Below, piece after piece: positions 1-8,071 of a stretch of 13,307 nucleotides of DNA (positions are counted from its first letter, which is position 1; each line of letters begins with the position of its first letter). The position numbers and the translations under genes are program-made. The DNA comes from Phycisphaerae bacterium. GTDB taxonomy: Bacteria > Planctomycetota > Phycisphaerae > UBA1845 > UTPLA1. Location: NCBI GenBank assembly GCA_029259995.1, contig JAJDEC010000033.1, positions 1-13,307 of the forward strand, in the 5' to 3' direction. The notes below the pieces were generated by a model. That model made no database searches and was not told the DNA's origin. It was given only the letters and a program-made list of their open reading frames with translations.

Positions 1-1287
1 CTGCGTCGGCTTGTATTCGTAGCTCGTGTAGTACTCCGTGAACCAGCCAATGCCGACACCGGCAACGAGGCCGATGATGACAGCGCCGGCGATGCCGAAT
101 GCACTGACACCGGGTACGCCCCAAAGGACGAGCGGACAGACGATCAACGCGGCGATTGCGATCAAGAGGCTGGACCCGTTAATACCCCGAGCCAGCGCCT
201 TCATGATCTGGCTCATGCTGGCGCCCTCGTCGGTCTTGACCATGCCGATGCCGACGACGGAGAGGAAGATACCCACGGCCGCTAATACCATCGGAACGAG
301 AAGCAGTCGGAACTGCATCTCGACGGAAGACATACCAATGCCCTCCTCGTAAAGCGCTGCCGCGGACGCGACGCCCAGCGCCATGGTTGCGAGAATCGAT
401 CCGCAATAAGACTCGTAAAGGTCAGCACCCATACCCGCGACGTCGCCGACGTTGTCACCGACGTTGTCGGCGATGGCGGCCGGGTTTCGTGGATCGTCTT
501 CGGGAATTCCGGCTTCAACTTTACCCACGAGGTCAGCGCCGACGTCAGCGGCTTTCGTGTAGATACCACCACCAACGCGGGCGAAGAGGGCCTGCGTGCT
601 CGCACCCATACCGAACGTCAGCATGACGACGGTCACTTCATGGAGTTCCATGCCGCTGAAACCGCGGAGGATGACGAACCAGAGTGTGATGTCGAGCAGA
701 CCGAAGCCGACGACGACGAGGCCCATGACGGCCCCCGCGCGGAAGGCGACTTTAAGGCCGTCGTTCAGGCTCTTCTTTGCGCCCGCTGTGGTTCGATGTG
801 CCGCGTACGTCGCCATTCGCATGCCGAGATAGCCACAGAGACCGCTGAAGAAACCGCCGGTCAGGAACGCAACGGGCACGATCTTGTGCTGGACGTGCAT
901 GACCCAGGCCATGACGCCGAGGATCGCGAAGAGGCCAACGAAGGCGTAGCCGACAACGCGGTACTGCTGCTTCAGATAGGCCATCGCGCCATCTCGGACA
1001 TAGGTTGCGATCTCCTGCATCCGCGTGTCACCTTCATCCGCGGCCATGACTTCGCCGAAGAATTTCTTCGCATTGATGAGGGCGAAAATGGAGGCCCCCA
1101 GTGCGAGCAGCCACCAGAGCCAGACTGTGAAGCCTGGGCCGGCCTCTGTTGTTGCAGTCGCAGCGTCCGTGGATGCCGTTTCGCCTTGTGCGAAGGCCAC
1201 GCCCGCCCCGGCCAACAATGTCAGCAACGCGATCGACATCAGTCGCGCGATGCCGCCGTCCCGTTTTAAGAACCCCTGTCTATTCAC
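1..1287 (-). CDS. hppA: Membrane-integral pyrophosphatase (H+ or Na+ pump), N-terminal 429 residues, 3' end outside window
   Basis: This enzyme hydrolyses cytosolic pyrophosphate and uses the energy to pump H+ and/or Na+ across the membrane. The minus-strand frame is open from 1287 to the window edge. It carries the family's substrate-binding signature DVGADLVGKVE at residues 248-258, followed by GIPEDDPRNP and then DNVGDNVGD at 274-282, the Mg-PPi acidic cluster. FRAGAVMG lies further upstream, and TEYYTSYEYKPTQ closes the visible part. Family members run to roughly 700-800 residues, so a little over half is present. The GTG start is chosen because GAGGAG sits 8 bases ahead of it; an internal ATG at codon 17 is the alternative. 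Residues 17-35 (LLTLLAGAGVAFAQ) look like a cleavable signal or extra N-terminal helix ahead of the core. MGADLYESY after the acidic cluster resembles the K+-dependent subfamily, but the deciding residue and the ion-gate residues are outside the window, so H+ versus Na+ cannot be called. Confidence 0.97.
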   Translation of the reverse strand, partial: MNRQGFLKRDGGIARLMSIALLTLLAGAGVAFAQGETASTDAATATTEAGPGFTVWLWWLLALGASIFALINAKKFFGEVMAADEGDTRMQEIATYVRDGAMAYLKQQYRVVGYAFVGLFAILGVMAWVMHVQHKIVPVAFLTGGFFSGLCGYLGMRMATYAAHRTTAGAKKSLNDGLKVAFRAGAVMGLVVVGFGLLDITLWFVILRGFSGMELHEVTVVMLTFGMGASTQALFARVGGGIYTKAADVGADLVGKVEAGIPEDDPRNPAAIADNVGDNVGDVAGMGADLYESYCGSILATMALGVASAAALYEEGIGMSSVEMQFRLLLVPMVLAAVGIFLSVVGIGMVKTDEGASMSQIMKALARGINGSSLLIAIAALIVCPLVLWGVPGVSAFGIAGAVIIGLVAGVGIGWFTEYYTSYEYKPTQ

Positions 1288-1295
1288 TCCGCAGT

Positions 1296-1301
1296 CTCCT
1301 C
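1296..1301 (-). promoter_or_regulatory. Ribosome binding site of hppA
   Basis: On the minus strand this reads GAGGAG, 8 bases before the GTG at 1287. It is the main reason for choosing the GTG over the internal ATG sixteen codons later. The longer reading also keeps the hydrophobic leader complete with its positively charged N-terminus (R, K, R). Confidence 0.7.
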
Positions 1302-1837
1302 GTGTGCCAAATCTCAGTTCTTGGTGAAAATCCGTATCCTGTTCACGACGCCAGTCTTCATCGTCTGCGTCGTCCTGTACCTTCGGGCTTAAGCTGACTT
1401 CGTGCAAATTTTCACGATGTCACGTTGAACACCCGCCGTCATTTCTTGTGATGGAGTCGTGTCCCGAACGATTCAAGTCGTCGGCGCTCCCTCTTTCGTC
1501 TGTGGTTGTAGAGCGCTTTTTCCCGATCCCAGATGCCGCGCCGACATCGTTTTTTCGGCAATTTGCAGGGCACAACTGCCGCACAAACCACTATGAACCT
1601 CTCGGGTCGCGCAGAATCCGCGCCGCCCTCAAAGTCGGGCCACTATATCGCACGACGCGCGGGTCCATCAAGGTCCTATTCGACGCAATCTCGGACCCGC
1701 TGAAGATTACAGAATTGACGATTTCCTGGTCCGGGGAGTACGGCCCTTGCTGTTTGCGGATGCTGGATCGGACGAACACGGCTTGACCGGTGGAATCCGG
1801 GTCGGATACGCTAGCGCACCATGGAAATCCAGGAACC

Positions 1838-1842
1838 GGTGA
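1838..1842 (+). promoter_or_regulatory. Possible ribosome binding site deciding the amidohydrolase start
   Basis: GGTGA, part of the full anti-SD complement, lies 10 bases ahead of the GTG at 1853. No comparable motif precedes the in-frame GTG at 1790. This supports the shorter reading, which starts directly with the metal-binding strand, as is usual in the family. Confidence 0.4.
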
Positions 1843-1852
1843 GTGGAATATT

Positions 1853-2770
1853 GTGATCGTCGACTGCCATACGCATATTTGGGATGCCCCTGAGCAGCTT
1901 GGACGGGCCCGCATCGAATCCAGATGCCGGGTACGACGCGGGCTCCTCGGCGACAATGGGGAATTGCCCGACGCCTCGCCGGATGAACATCTGCGATGCA
2001 GCGAGCCGGTCGATCGAAGTCTGGTATTCGGATTCAAGAGTCGACATCTGGGGGCCGCGATCCCGCGAGAGCTGCTGTACGGCTATATCCGGAAGAACCC
2101 CGAGAAGCTGATCGGCGTGGCAGGGATCGATCCGACGAATCTGGAAGAGGCGCTGGACGAAATACGGGAGTCTGACGCGGAATTCGGGATGAAGGCGATC
2201 ACGGTATCGCCCGCGGCCCAGGATTTTCATCCGGCGGACAGCCGTGCGATGCAGGTCTTTTCCGAGGCCGTCAAGCTCAAGAAGCCTGTGTTCATTCATC
2301 AGGGCATTCACTTTGCGGCCCCCAGTAAGATGGAATTCGCGCGGCCTTCGCATCTGGACGAAGTCGCCCGGGACCTGCCGCAGCTCAAACTCGTGATTGC
2401 CCACATGGGCTATCCGTGGATCGATGAATGCGTTGTGCTCCTTGGAAAGCATGGCAACGTTTTTGCGGATGTGAGTTCGCTGATTCATCGGCCCTGGCAG
2501 GCGTACAACGCCCTGCTGACGGCATACGAGTATGGCGTCATGGACAAGTTGCTGTTCGGCAGTGATTTTCCGTATACGCCGCCGGCCCGCGCGATTGAAT
2601 CACTGTATCGAATCAACCAGCTCGTGACGGGCACGAATCTGCCGACGATTCCGCGTCAGTTTCTCGCGGCGATTGTCGAACGCGACACGCTGGGGCTGCT
2701 GGGCATCGCACCAGCCAGCGGCTCGAACGGAGCGAATTCGAATGACAAGGTCCTCGACGAGGAGCCTTGA
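1853..2770 (+). CDS. Amidohydrolase-2 family metal-dependent hydrolase (ACMSD-like TIM barrel)
   Basis: A 305-residue protein of the amidohydrolase-related family that includes ACMSD-type decarboxylases and lactone hydrolases. The visible metal-site pattern is complete: DCHTHIW at the N-terminus (His6, His8), VFIHQG (His149), LVIAHMGYPW (His184) and LFGSDFP (Asp238). The order and spacing are as expected for a TIM-barrel amidohydrolase with a divalent metal, and there is no signal peptide, so it should be cytoplasmic. The GTG at 1853 is preferred because family members begin just before the first His-x-His and a partial SD precedes it; the in-frame GTG at 1790 would add 21 residues unlike the family. 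The substrate cannot be told from sequence. The C-terminal 20 residues (after LLGI) are polar and probably disordered. The lipoprotein gene follows after 15 bases, suggesting one transcript. Confidence 0.88.
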   Translation: MIVDCHTHIWDAPEQLGRARIESRCRVRRGLLGDNGELPDASPDEHLRCSEPVDRSLVFGFKSRHLGAAIPRELLYGYIRKNPEKLIGVAGIDPTNLEEALDEIRESDAEFGMKAITVSPAAQDFHPADSRAMQVFSEAVKLKKPVFIHQGIHFAAPSKMEFARPSHLDEVARDLPQLKLVIAHMGYPWIDECVVLLGKHGNVFADVSSLIHRPWQAYNALLTAYEYGVMDKLLFGSDFPYTPPARAIESLYRINQLVTGTNLPTIPRQFLAAIVERDTLGLLGIAPASGSNGANSNDKVLDEEP

Positions 2771-2785
2771 GCAATTGGTCTACGA

Positions 2786-3517
2786 ATGAGCCGCATCCAA
2801 TTATCCCGGTTGTTTGTCATCACTGTTGTGCTTTGCCTGGCATCCGCGTGTCAGCAGCGCGGCACCTGTTTCCGCGTAACGGCGTTCAACGACGGAGGCA
2901 ACGCGGAGTTGTTCGTCGAGAATTTCCCCGACGGCGCGTTCACCAAGAATGCGTTGGGGAATTATCAACTTGCGTTTGAATTACCGCCGCGTCGAATGCC
3001 GATCCGCCCCGCCGAATCAGCGACGTCGGTATCGACGGGCGACGGCGCCGAACCGCGCGCAGCATCGAACGGCGACGACGCATCGACAACGGACATCGTA
3101 GCCAACCAGCCGGCGACGGCCGATCTCGTGCCGGAAGAAGTGTATATAGCGCAATTCGTGCTGATCGACTTGCTATGGCATCCGGAGCCAGGCACGACAT
3201 ATGTCGAAAGTACGCAGACCAACGCCGGACTCACGTATTGCCTGGTTCGCGGCGGCGAGACGGTTCGATACGAAGGCGCCGGATTTGTGTATTTTCGGCT
3301 GGGGCGCGACGGAAATTCCATGACAGGTCGGATCGAATCGGCCACGCTCTATCCTTCGGCGGCGTCCTCTGACTCGATTGACGTCCTGGGGCCATGTCGC
3401 GTAACGGCGGATTTCGCAGCGATGCAGAGCGGTCGACGCGTGGCGGATGTGCAGCGGCGATTGGGAGCGCCGACCCGCGCGGGTCGCGTCGTGGGCCAGG
3501 TGTATTCGGCTGAATGA
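2786..3517 (+). CDS. Predicted lipoprotein, function unknown
   Basis: A 243-residue protein that I do not recognise. The N-terminus is a typical export signal: Arg3 and Arg8, a hydrophobic run (LFVITVVLCL), then LASAC, so Cys22 is a plausible lipidation site. The -3 residue is Ala rather than the usual Leu, so the lipobox is imperfect. Residues of about 70-115 are rich in Ala, Ser, Thr and Asp and look like a flexible linker. The part after VPEEVYIAQFVLIDLLW has alternating hydrophobic residues consistent with a small beta-rich domain. Two further cysteines (in LTYCLV and LGPCRV) could pair in the periplasm. It starts 15 bases after the amidohydrolase stop, so the two are probably co-transcribed; no strong ribosome binding site is visible directly upstream of the ATG, which fits coupling to the upstream gene. 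Confidence 0.72.
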   Translation: MSRIQLSRLFVITVVLCLASACQQRGTCFRVTAFNDGGNAELFVENFPDGAFTKNALGNYQLAFELPPRRMPIRPAESATSVSTGDGAEPRAASNGDDASTTDIVANQPATADLVPEEVYIAQFVLIDLLWHPEPGTTYVESTQTNAGLTYCLVRGGETVRYEGAGFVYFRLGRDGNSMTGRIESATLYPSAASSDSIDVLGPCRVTADFAAMQSGRRVADVQRRLGAPTRAGRVVGQVYSAE

Positions 3518-3695
3518 ACTGCGACATCGCCTGAATGAAATTGGAATAGCCGCGTCATTTTCCGTGTCATTTGTTAAGATCTTCAGGTGTTGAGCTTGCC
3601 GCGATTTGTCCGGGCGACGGCAGTTGCGATCCGATTTGGTCAGCACGTCGCATTTTGCGGCCTCTCTGTTTGATACGACACAGACGTCAAGTGAC

Positions 3696-4229
3696 ATGAA
3701 TGAGTTTCACGATAACCTGTGGGCACCGTGGCGGATGGAGTACATCGAATCGCTGGATGCCTCGGGCAAACAGCCGGAATGCTTCCTGTGTCACTATCGC
3801 GATATGCCTGATGACGCGGCACAGCATGTCATTTTCCGCGGATCATCATCGCTGGTCTTGATGAACAGGTTCCCCTACACAAACGGGCATCTGCTGATCG
3901 CGCCGTTGGCGCACAAGGCGGACCTGCTGGACTTGTCGAAAGACGAGGCGTCGGATCTGTGGGAACGCACGCGGGATGCGAAGGTCGTTCTGGATCATGT
4001 ACTCGGCGCCCACGGATACAATATCGGGATCAACCTGGGTCGATGCGCCGGGGCGGGCCTGCCAGGGCACGTTCATGTCCACATTGTGCCGCGCTGGAAC
4101 GGTGACACCAATTTCATGGCAGTCCTCGGCGATGTTCGCGTCATCCCGCAGTCGCTCGACAAGCTGTACGCCCGGCTGGTCGCGAGTTGGAGCGAGTTGG
4201 GACGCTCAGCCCCGAAGTCCGAATCATGA
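3696..4229 (+). CDS. HIT-domain protein (histidine-triad nucleotide hydrolase/phosphorylase)
   Basis: A 177-residue HIT superfamily protein. The triad is HVHVHIV at residues 125-131, with His127 as the expected nucleophile. The flanks are also typical: NLWAPWRMEYI at the N-terminus, CFLC (Cys29, Cys32) as a probable zinc site, RFPYTNGHLLIAP as the nucleotide-binding strand, and PRWNGDTNFM after the triad. This combination matches the branch that includes Ap4A phosphorylase-like HIT proteins, which act on dinucleoside polyphosphates or nucleotide conjugates. The exact substrate is not shown by the sequence. ATG 3696 is chosen because family members begin right before NLWAPWR; an upstream TTG at 3606 would add 30 residues that look unlike the family. 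The ribosome binding site is weak. The stop codon overlaps the ATG of the following dNTPase gene. Confidence 0.93.
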   Translation: MNEFHDNLWAPWRMEYIESLDASGKQPECFLCHYRDMPDDAAQHVIFRGSSSLVLMNRFPYTNGHLLIAPLAHKADLLDLSKDEASDLWERTRDAKVVLDHVLGAHGYNIGINLGRCAGAGLPGHVHVHIVPRWNGDTNFMAVLGDVRVIPQSLDKLYARLVASWSELGRSAPKSES

Positions 4230-5392
4230 CTCGTGCCGAAAACGAATTGCAGCTCGCTCCGTACGCCGTTCACGACGGCATGACACGGGGCCGCCGTCAC
4301 GAGCGCGCGGGGCGCGGCGAGGATTCTCCGTTTGATCTGGATCGCCATCGGATCATCAGTTGCACGGCGTTTCGACGGCTGCTTTACAAAACGCAGGTGT
4401 TTGTGACGAGCGGCGGCGGCGATCACTTCCGAACACGTTTGACACACACGCTTGAAGTCGCGGCGCAGGCGGAGCGTTTTTCTCGGGAATTGGGACTCAA
4501 TCCGCGCCTGGCGGGCGCGATTGCGTTGGCGCATGATCTGGGGCATTCCCCGTTCGGTCACGCCGGCGAAAAGGCGCTGAACGCGCGGATGCAGGATCAC
4601 GGCGGCTTTGAGCACAATGTTCAATCCCTGCGAGTCGTGGACTTTCTTGAGCATCCGTATCCTGCCTTTCGCGGGCTGAATCTGACATTCGAGCTGCGCG
4701 AGGCCCTGATCAAGCACCGAACCAAGTACGACAAACCCAGCCAGAACGCGTCATCGCAGGCCGACGTCGCTGACCTGCTGGCTTCCGGGCCGAATTGTTC
4801 GCTGGAAGGCCAGGCGGCAAACCTGGCAGACGCCGTCGCCTACACGTTGCACGACATCGAGGACGGGCTCTGGCACGGGATTCTGACGGAGGGGATCCTG
4901 CGAGAGTCGGCGCTCTGGCAGGAGGCTGCATCCGCCGTTCGCAAGTCGTATCCCGATCTGACGATTCATGCCGTGCGACGACCGATCATTGATACGATTG
5001 CCTCGCGGCTGGCAGAAGATGTTCGAACGGAAAGCCGTCGGCGCATCGAGCAGGCCGGTGTTCAAACGGCGGACGATGTTCGGGCGTGCCGCGAGGACCT
5101 GTTGGGGTTTTCGTCGCCGATGCGATTGCAGGTCGAGGCATTGCAGACGCTGCTGTTCGATCGTGTGTATCGCGATCATCGTGTGATTCGGATGGATGCG
5201 AAGGCACAACGAATGATCGACGAGTTATTCGAGGCCTATCAGGGAAATCCAAAGCTGTTACCCGATCGTTACGCCCGTCGGATTCCGGATCAAGGTCCGG
5301 AACGCGTCGCCTGCGACTACATCGCGGGGATGACGGACAGATTCTGCCAGGAAGCGCATTTGCGACTCTTTTCGCCCACCCATTTCGAGTGA
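4226..5392 (+). CDS. dgt: HD-domain deoxyguanosinetriphosphate triphosphohydrolase-like protein
   Basis: A 388-residue member of the dGTPase family, which cleaves dNTPs to the deoxynucleoside plus triphosphate in the cytoplasm. The HD metal site is complete: RTRLTHTLEV (His74), AHDLGHSPFGH (His103, Asp104) and NLADAVAYTLHDIEDGL (Asp202). The flanking family motifs ISCTAFRRLLYKTQVF, GGFEHNVQSLRVV and ALIKHRTKYD are also present. Length and domain order match the dGTPase-like type found in many bacteria rather than the longer E. coli enzyme. ATG 4226 overlaps the HIT stop as ATGA, which argues for translational coupling; an in-frame upstream start at 4187 would lie inside the HIT gene. The family conserves LAPYA near the N-terminus, here at residues 10-14. 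The nucleotide preference cannot be told from sequence. Confidence 0.95.
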   Translation: MTRAENELQLAPYAVHDGMTRGRRHERAGRGEDSPFDLDRHRIISCTAFRRLLYKTQVFVTSGGGDHFRTRLTHTLEVAAQAERFSRELGLNPRLAGAIALAHDLGHSPFGHAGEKALNARMQDHGGFEHNVQSLRVVDFLEHPYPAFRGLNLTFELREALIKHRTKYDKPSQNASSQADVADLLASGPNCSLEGQAANLADAVAYTLHDIEDGLWHGILTEGILRESALWQEAASAVRKSYPDLTIHAVRRPIIDTIASRLAEDVRTESRRRIEQAGVQTADDVRACREDLLGFSSPMRLQVEALQTLLFDRVYRDHRVIRMDAKAQRMIDELFEAYQGNPKLLPDRYARRIPDQGPERVACDYIAGMTDRFCQEAHLRLFSPTHFE

Positions 5393-5423
5393 TTCGCAGT
5401 CGGCAAATCGCGCATTCAAGTCA

Positions 5424-5454
5424 TTGACGCAACTCCGGCTCGGGTCGACACTAT
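5424..5454 (+). promoter_or_regulatory. Weak candidate promoter for the secreted His-patch protein
   Basis: TTGACG at 5424-5429 matches five of six -35 bases. The best -10 partner, CACTAT at 5449-5454, matches only three bases and the spacing is 19. It lies in the 130-base gap after the dNTPase gene, about 70 bases before the next start codon. Tentative only. Confidence 0.22.
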
Positions 5455-5522
5455 GTGGTTTCCCGCGTCCCCATGCGCGGTTCCCGTGAATGCATGACAT
5501 CTGTCCTGAGGAGTCTCAAACC

Positions 5523-6581
5523 ATGTTTCGTAAGACGCTGCTTGTTGCCATTGTGATGTCCGCCATCTCAGCATCGATGCTTCACGCCCAGAACGACGAG
5601 AAAAAGCCGTCGATCACGGGCGAACCTGAGGAGGCCACGCTCATCAACGAGCGAATTGAATTCGTGAAGTCCTTCTATCCCGTGTCGGCGGATCAGGTTG
5701 AGAAGCTGCGGAAGGAACTCAGCGCCCGCGTCGATGTGCACAAGGAGTACATGAATCGCAATGATCTCATGCTTCGGCGCAGAACGACGGCAATTTCCGC
5801 CGTCTTGCCGCAGGATCAGACGCACAGCGTTGAGCAGATCACGGCGCTGCGGACGAAGTACCAGGAAGAGATCTATCGAATCCGCGAAGCGGCACCTCTG
5901 AGCCTGACGGCGAGTGTTCGAATGGCGGAGGACATGATGACGCCGGACGGACGAAATTCGGGCCGCGGAAAGGTCGAAGCGTTCTTCGCGAAGCAATTGA
6001 ACGGACAGCATATCGATCCTTCCCGTCTGGATCGGTTGATTCTCTCGCCAGTCCCGATGCTGGACGTGTCGCAGCACGACGAGCTCACGGATACGCAGAA
6101 CAAGCTGATGGGTAATACGCCAGCGAAGATCAAGGCGTCCAATCGACCGACGAGTGAAGAAATCAGGGCCGCCAAGGAGGCCGCCATAAAGGCGAAGCGT
6201 GAAGCGAAGAACCTGAACGCCGCGGATCCTCATGCAGGGCACGATCATGGACCGGTGCCCCCGCCGCCCTCGAACCGAAGCATCGAAACCATTTCCCTGA
6301 AAGCGCCGGCCACGGATCAATGGGAATCGCAGTTTCAGGCGTGGGCGACGGATTACGAGTTCACACCAGCGCAGAAAGGCGCTGCCGAGTTGATTTACAA
6401 GCATTGTCTCGATCAGGCGAAGCGCCAGCCCGTAACGGACGACACGTCTGCCAAGCGACTCGATGTGATCTTCACGCAGATGAAGCAGCGGATCGATGCC
6501 GTCGCATCGATTGAACAGCGAGAGCGCCTGGAGTCACGCCAGAAGGCTTCCGAAAAGTCGGACGACAAGAGCAAGTCCTGA
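5523..6581 (+). CDS. Secreted helical protein with His-rich patch, function unknown
   Basis: A 352-residue protein that I do not recognise. It begins with a signal peptide: FRK, a hydrophobic core (TLLVAIVMSAISASM), and probable cleavage after Ala22 (LHA/Q). ATG 5523 is preceded by GAGGAG (5508-5513) with 9 bases between, which fixes the start over an in-frame upstream codon at 5490. Most of the mature protein is charged and helical: residues of about 35-130 and 255-352 are rich in Glu, Lys, Arg and Gln with heptad-like spacing. Between them is an Ala/Lys/Glu helix (about 212-230) followed by DPHAGHDHGP at 235-244 and four prolines, a possible metal-binding hinge. The overall look recalls periplasmic helical adaptor or Spy/CpxP-like proteins, but no signature motif supports that. 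It stands alone, with a gap on both sides. The tail is Lys/Ser/Asp-rich. Confidence 0.82.
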   Translation: MFRKTLLVAIVMSAISASMLHAQNDEKKPSITGEPEEATLINERIEFVKSFYPVSADQVEKLRKELSARVDVHKEYMNRNDLMLRRRTTAISAVLPQDQTHSVEQITALRTKYQEEIYRIREAAPLSLTASVRMAEDMMTPDGRNSGRGKVEAFFAKQLNGQHIDPSRLDRLILSPVPMLDVSQHDELTDTQNKLMGNTPAKIKASNRPTSEEIRAAKEAAIKAKREAKNLNAADPHAGHDHGPVPPPPSNRSIETISLKAPATDQWESQFQAWATDYEFTPAQKGAAELIYKHCLDQAKRQPVTDDTSAKRLDVIFTQMKQRIDAVASIEQRERLESRQKASEKSDDKSKS

Positions 6582-6609
6582 GTACGCACTGGGAATGAAT
6601 CATCGTGTG

Positions 6610-6630
6610 GAACCGGCTATTGGCCGGTTC
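6610..6630 (+). terminator. Hairpin after the secreted protein gene, possible terminator
   Basis: GAACCGGC and GCCGGTTC form a perfect 8-base-pair stem around the loop TATTG, starting 28 bases after the stop at 6581. No T-run follows, so it is not a classical intrinsic terminator. It may instead protect the 3' end of the message or pause transcription. Confidence 0.45.
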
Positions 6631-6743
6631 GCCGCGGGCGAGTCCTCTGCGCCTCACTCAACGATTGATTCTGCGTTTCAACTTGGGCATCGAATCGGGT
6701 TTCTCATTTGCGTCGAAGGTTTGACGTCGCGGAGCATACGGAC

Positions 6744-7931
6744 ATGAGCAGCGTTTGGAATGCCGTCGAGCAGGATTTGCAGCGCCTGCGCGACGCGGGA
6801 CAGTTCAAGTCCGTCAAGAATCTGACGCGTCCAATGGGACCGATCTCGGAAATCGAAGGAATCGGCGAAGTCGTCGTCCTTTGCTCGAATGACTACCTCG
6901 GATTCGCCAATGATCCTGAAGTCGTTGCCTCCGCGACGGCGGCCCAACATCGATGGGGCGCCGGAACCGGCTCCGTTCGTTTCATATGCGGGACTTTTGA
7001 CTATCACAGAGAGATCGAAGCGTCGATTGCGAAACTCTCCGGGACGGAATCGGCGACGACGTACGTCTCGTGCTGGAACGCGAACGAGGCCGTCCTGCCG
7101 ACGCTCATGGCGGCGGGCGGCGAATCGGTCGTCGCCATCAGCGATGAACTGAATCACGCATCGATCATCGACGCAATCCGGCTCGGCCGGCAGATCAATA
7201 AGGCGTCGAAGTCCAAGGTCTACAAGCACAGCGACATGGCCTCGCTGGAAGCGGCGCTCAAGGAAGTGGATTCCATCGAGCACAAGATCGTCGTCACGGA
7301 CGGCGTCTTCAGCATGGAAGGCGACGTCGCCCATCTCGACAAGATCGTGCCGTTGTGCGAGCAGTACGGCGCATTGCTGATTGTCGATGATTCGCACGGC
7401 GTGGGCGTCTGTGGTCCGCGCGGACTGGGCGTCGCCGAGCACCAGGGCGTTCACGGCAAGATTGACGTGATGACGGGAACGCTCGGCAAGGCGCTGGGCG
7501 GCGCGGCGGGCGGTTACATTGCGTCGCGCAAACCGCTGATCGAATTGATGGTTCAGAAATCGCGACCGCAGCTATTTTCAAACGCCCTGCCGTCGGCGAC
7601 TGCCGGCGCGGCAAACAAGGCGATCGAGATTCTGATGCGGGATACGACGCGCGTCGACAAGCTTCGAGAAAATGTACGATACATGCGTGATGGACTTAAA
7701 TCGCGAGGATTCGAAACCATGGAAGGCCCGAGCGCGATCACGCCGATCATCCTCGGCGAAACATCCAAGGCGATCGCGGCCAGCAAACGACTGCTGGAAC
7801 TGGGCGTCTTTGTGATCGGATTCGGATATCCTGTTGTGCCGGAAGGTGCGGCGCGATTGCGCGTGCAGATTTCGGCAGCCCACGAAACATCCCATCTCGA
7901 TCGCGCCCTTGAAGCGTTCAGCAAGCTCTGA
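6744..7931 (+). CDS. kbl: Glycine C-acetyltransferase (2-amino-3-ketobutyrate CoA ligase), PLP enzyme
   Basis: A 395-residue alpha-oxoamine synthase that joins glycine and acetyl-CoA, or runs in reverse in threonine breakdown. PLP-binding Lys249 sits in TGTLGKALGGA. Asp215 and His218 lie in IVDDSHGVGVCG, 34 and 31 residues before the lysine, as in E. coli Kbl. Other Kbl-like motifs are LCSNDYLGFAN, GSVRFICGT, DELNHASIIDAIRL, TDGVFSMEGDVA, SRPQLFSNALP and the C-terminal FGYPVVPEGAARLRVQISAAH. These are closer to Kbl than to BioF, HemA or serine palmitoyltransferase. GGAG at 6731-6734, 9 bases ahead, supports ATG 6744 over an in-frame codon at 6708. No threonine dehydrogenase gene is adjacent, so pathway partners are elsewhere or the role differs. 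Confidence 0.93.
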   Translation: MSSVWNAVEQDLQRLRDAGQFKSVKNLTRPMGPISEIEGIGEVVVLCSNDYLGFANDPEVVASATAAQHRWGAGTGSVRFICGTFDYHREIEASIAKLSGTESATTYVSCWNANEAVLPTLMAAGGESVVAISDELNHASIIDAIRLGRQINKASKSKVYKHSDMASLEAALKEVDSIEHKIVVTDGVFSMEGDVAHLDKIVPLCEQYGALLIVDDSHGVGVCGPRGLGVAEHQGVHGKIDVMTGTLGKALGGAAGGYIASRKPLIELMVQKSRPQLFSNALPSATAGAANKAIEILMRDTTRVDKLRENVRYMRDGLKSRGFETMEGPSAITPIILGETSKAIAASKRLLELGVFVIGFGYPVVPEGAARLRVQISAAHETSHLDRALEAFSKL

Positions 7932-8071
7932 TCTTCGCCGCCGTTTTGGCCCGTCCGGCCCCGGTTCGAGAATCGGGCCATCTTTATAAACCGCGTGAGG
8001 CGTTTCCGCCCATCGCGATCTACTGTATTGTCCCTGACGAACACACTTCTGAAGGAAGGGCGATTTGCCGC

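Larger units (their letters stand above)
1288..1852. other. Divergent intergenic region, no gene recognised
   Basis: These 565 bases separate the minus-strand hppA from the plus-strand amidohydrolase and should hold promoters for both. I see no RNA gene, no convincing pair of -35/-10 elements and no family-like protein. A plus-strand open frame from GTG 1448 to 1786 has no recognisable domain and no good ribosome binding site, so I treat it as chance. A weak hairpin (GCCGA/TCGGC around a T-rich loop, about 1540-1560) is too short to call. Confidence 0.6.

Noticed and set aside
1448..1786. Plus-strand open frame of 112 codons in the divergent intergenic region
   Set aside because: No recognisable domain, no ribosome binding site and unremarkable composition. 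It ends just before the amidohydrolase, but nothing supports translation.
3575..3580. TAAGAT as a -10 element ahead of the HIT gene
   Set aside because: No acceptable -35 lies at normal spacing, and the distance to the start codon is long. A promoter in this gap is likely but not placeable.
5568..6404. Minus-strand open frame opposite the secreted His-patch protein
   Set aside because: Arg/Leu-rich with no motif. The plus strand has a signal peptide and a GAGGAG site.
6678..7454. Minus-strand open frame opposite kbl
   Set aside because: An antisense reading of a highly conserved PLP enzyme. Its Asp/Arg/Val-rich product mirrors the codon use of kbl.
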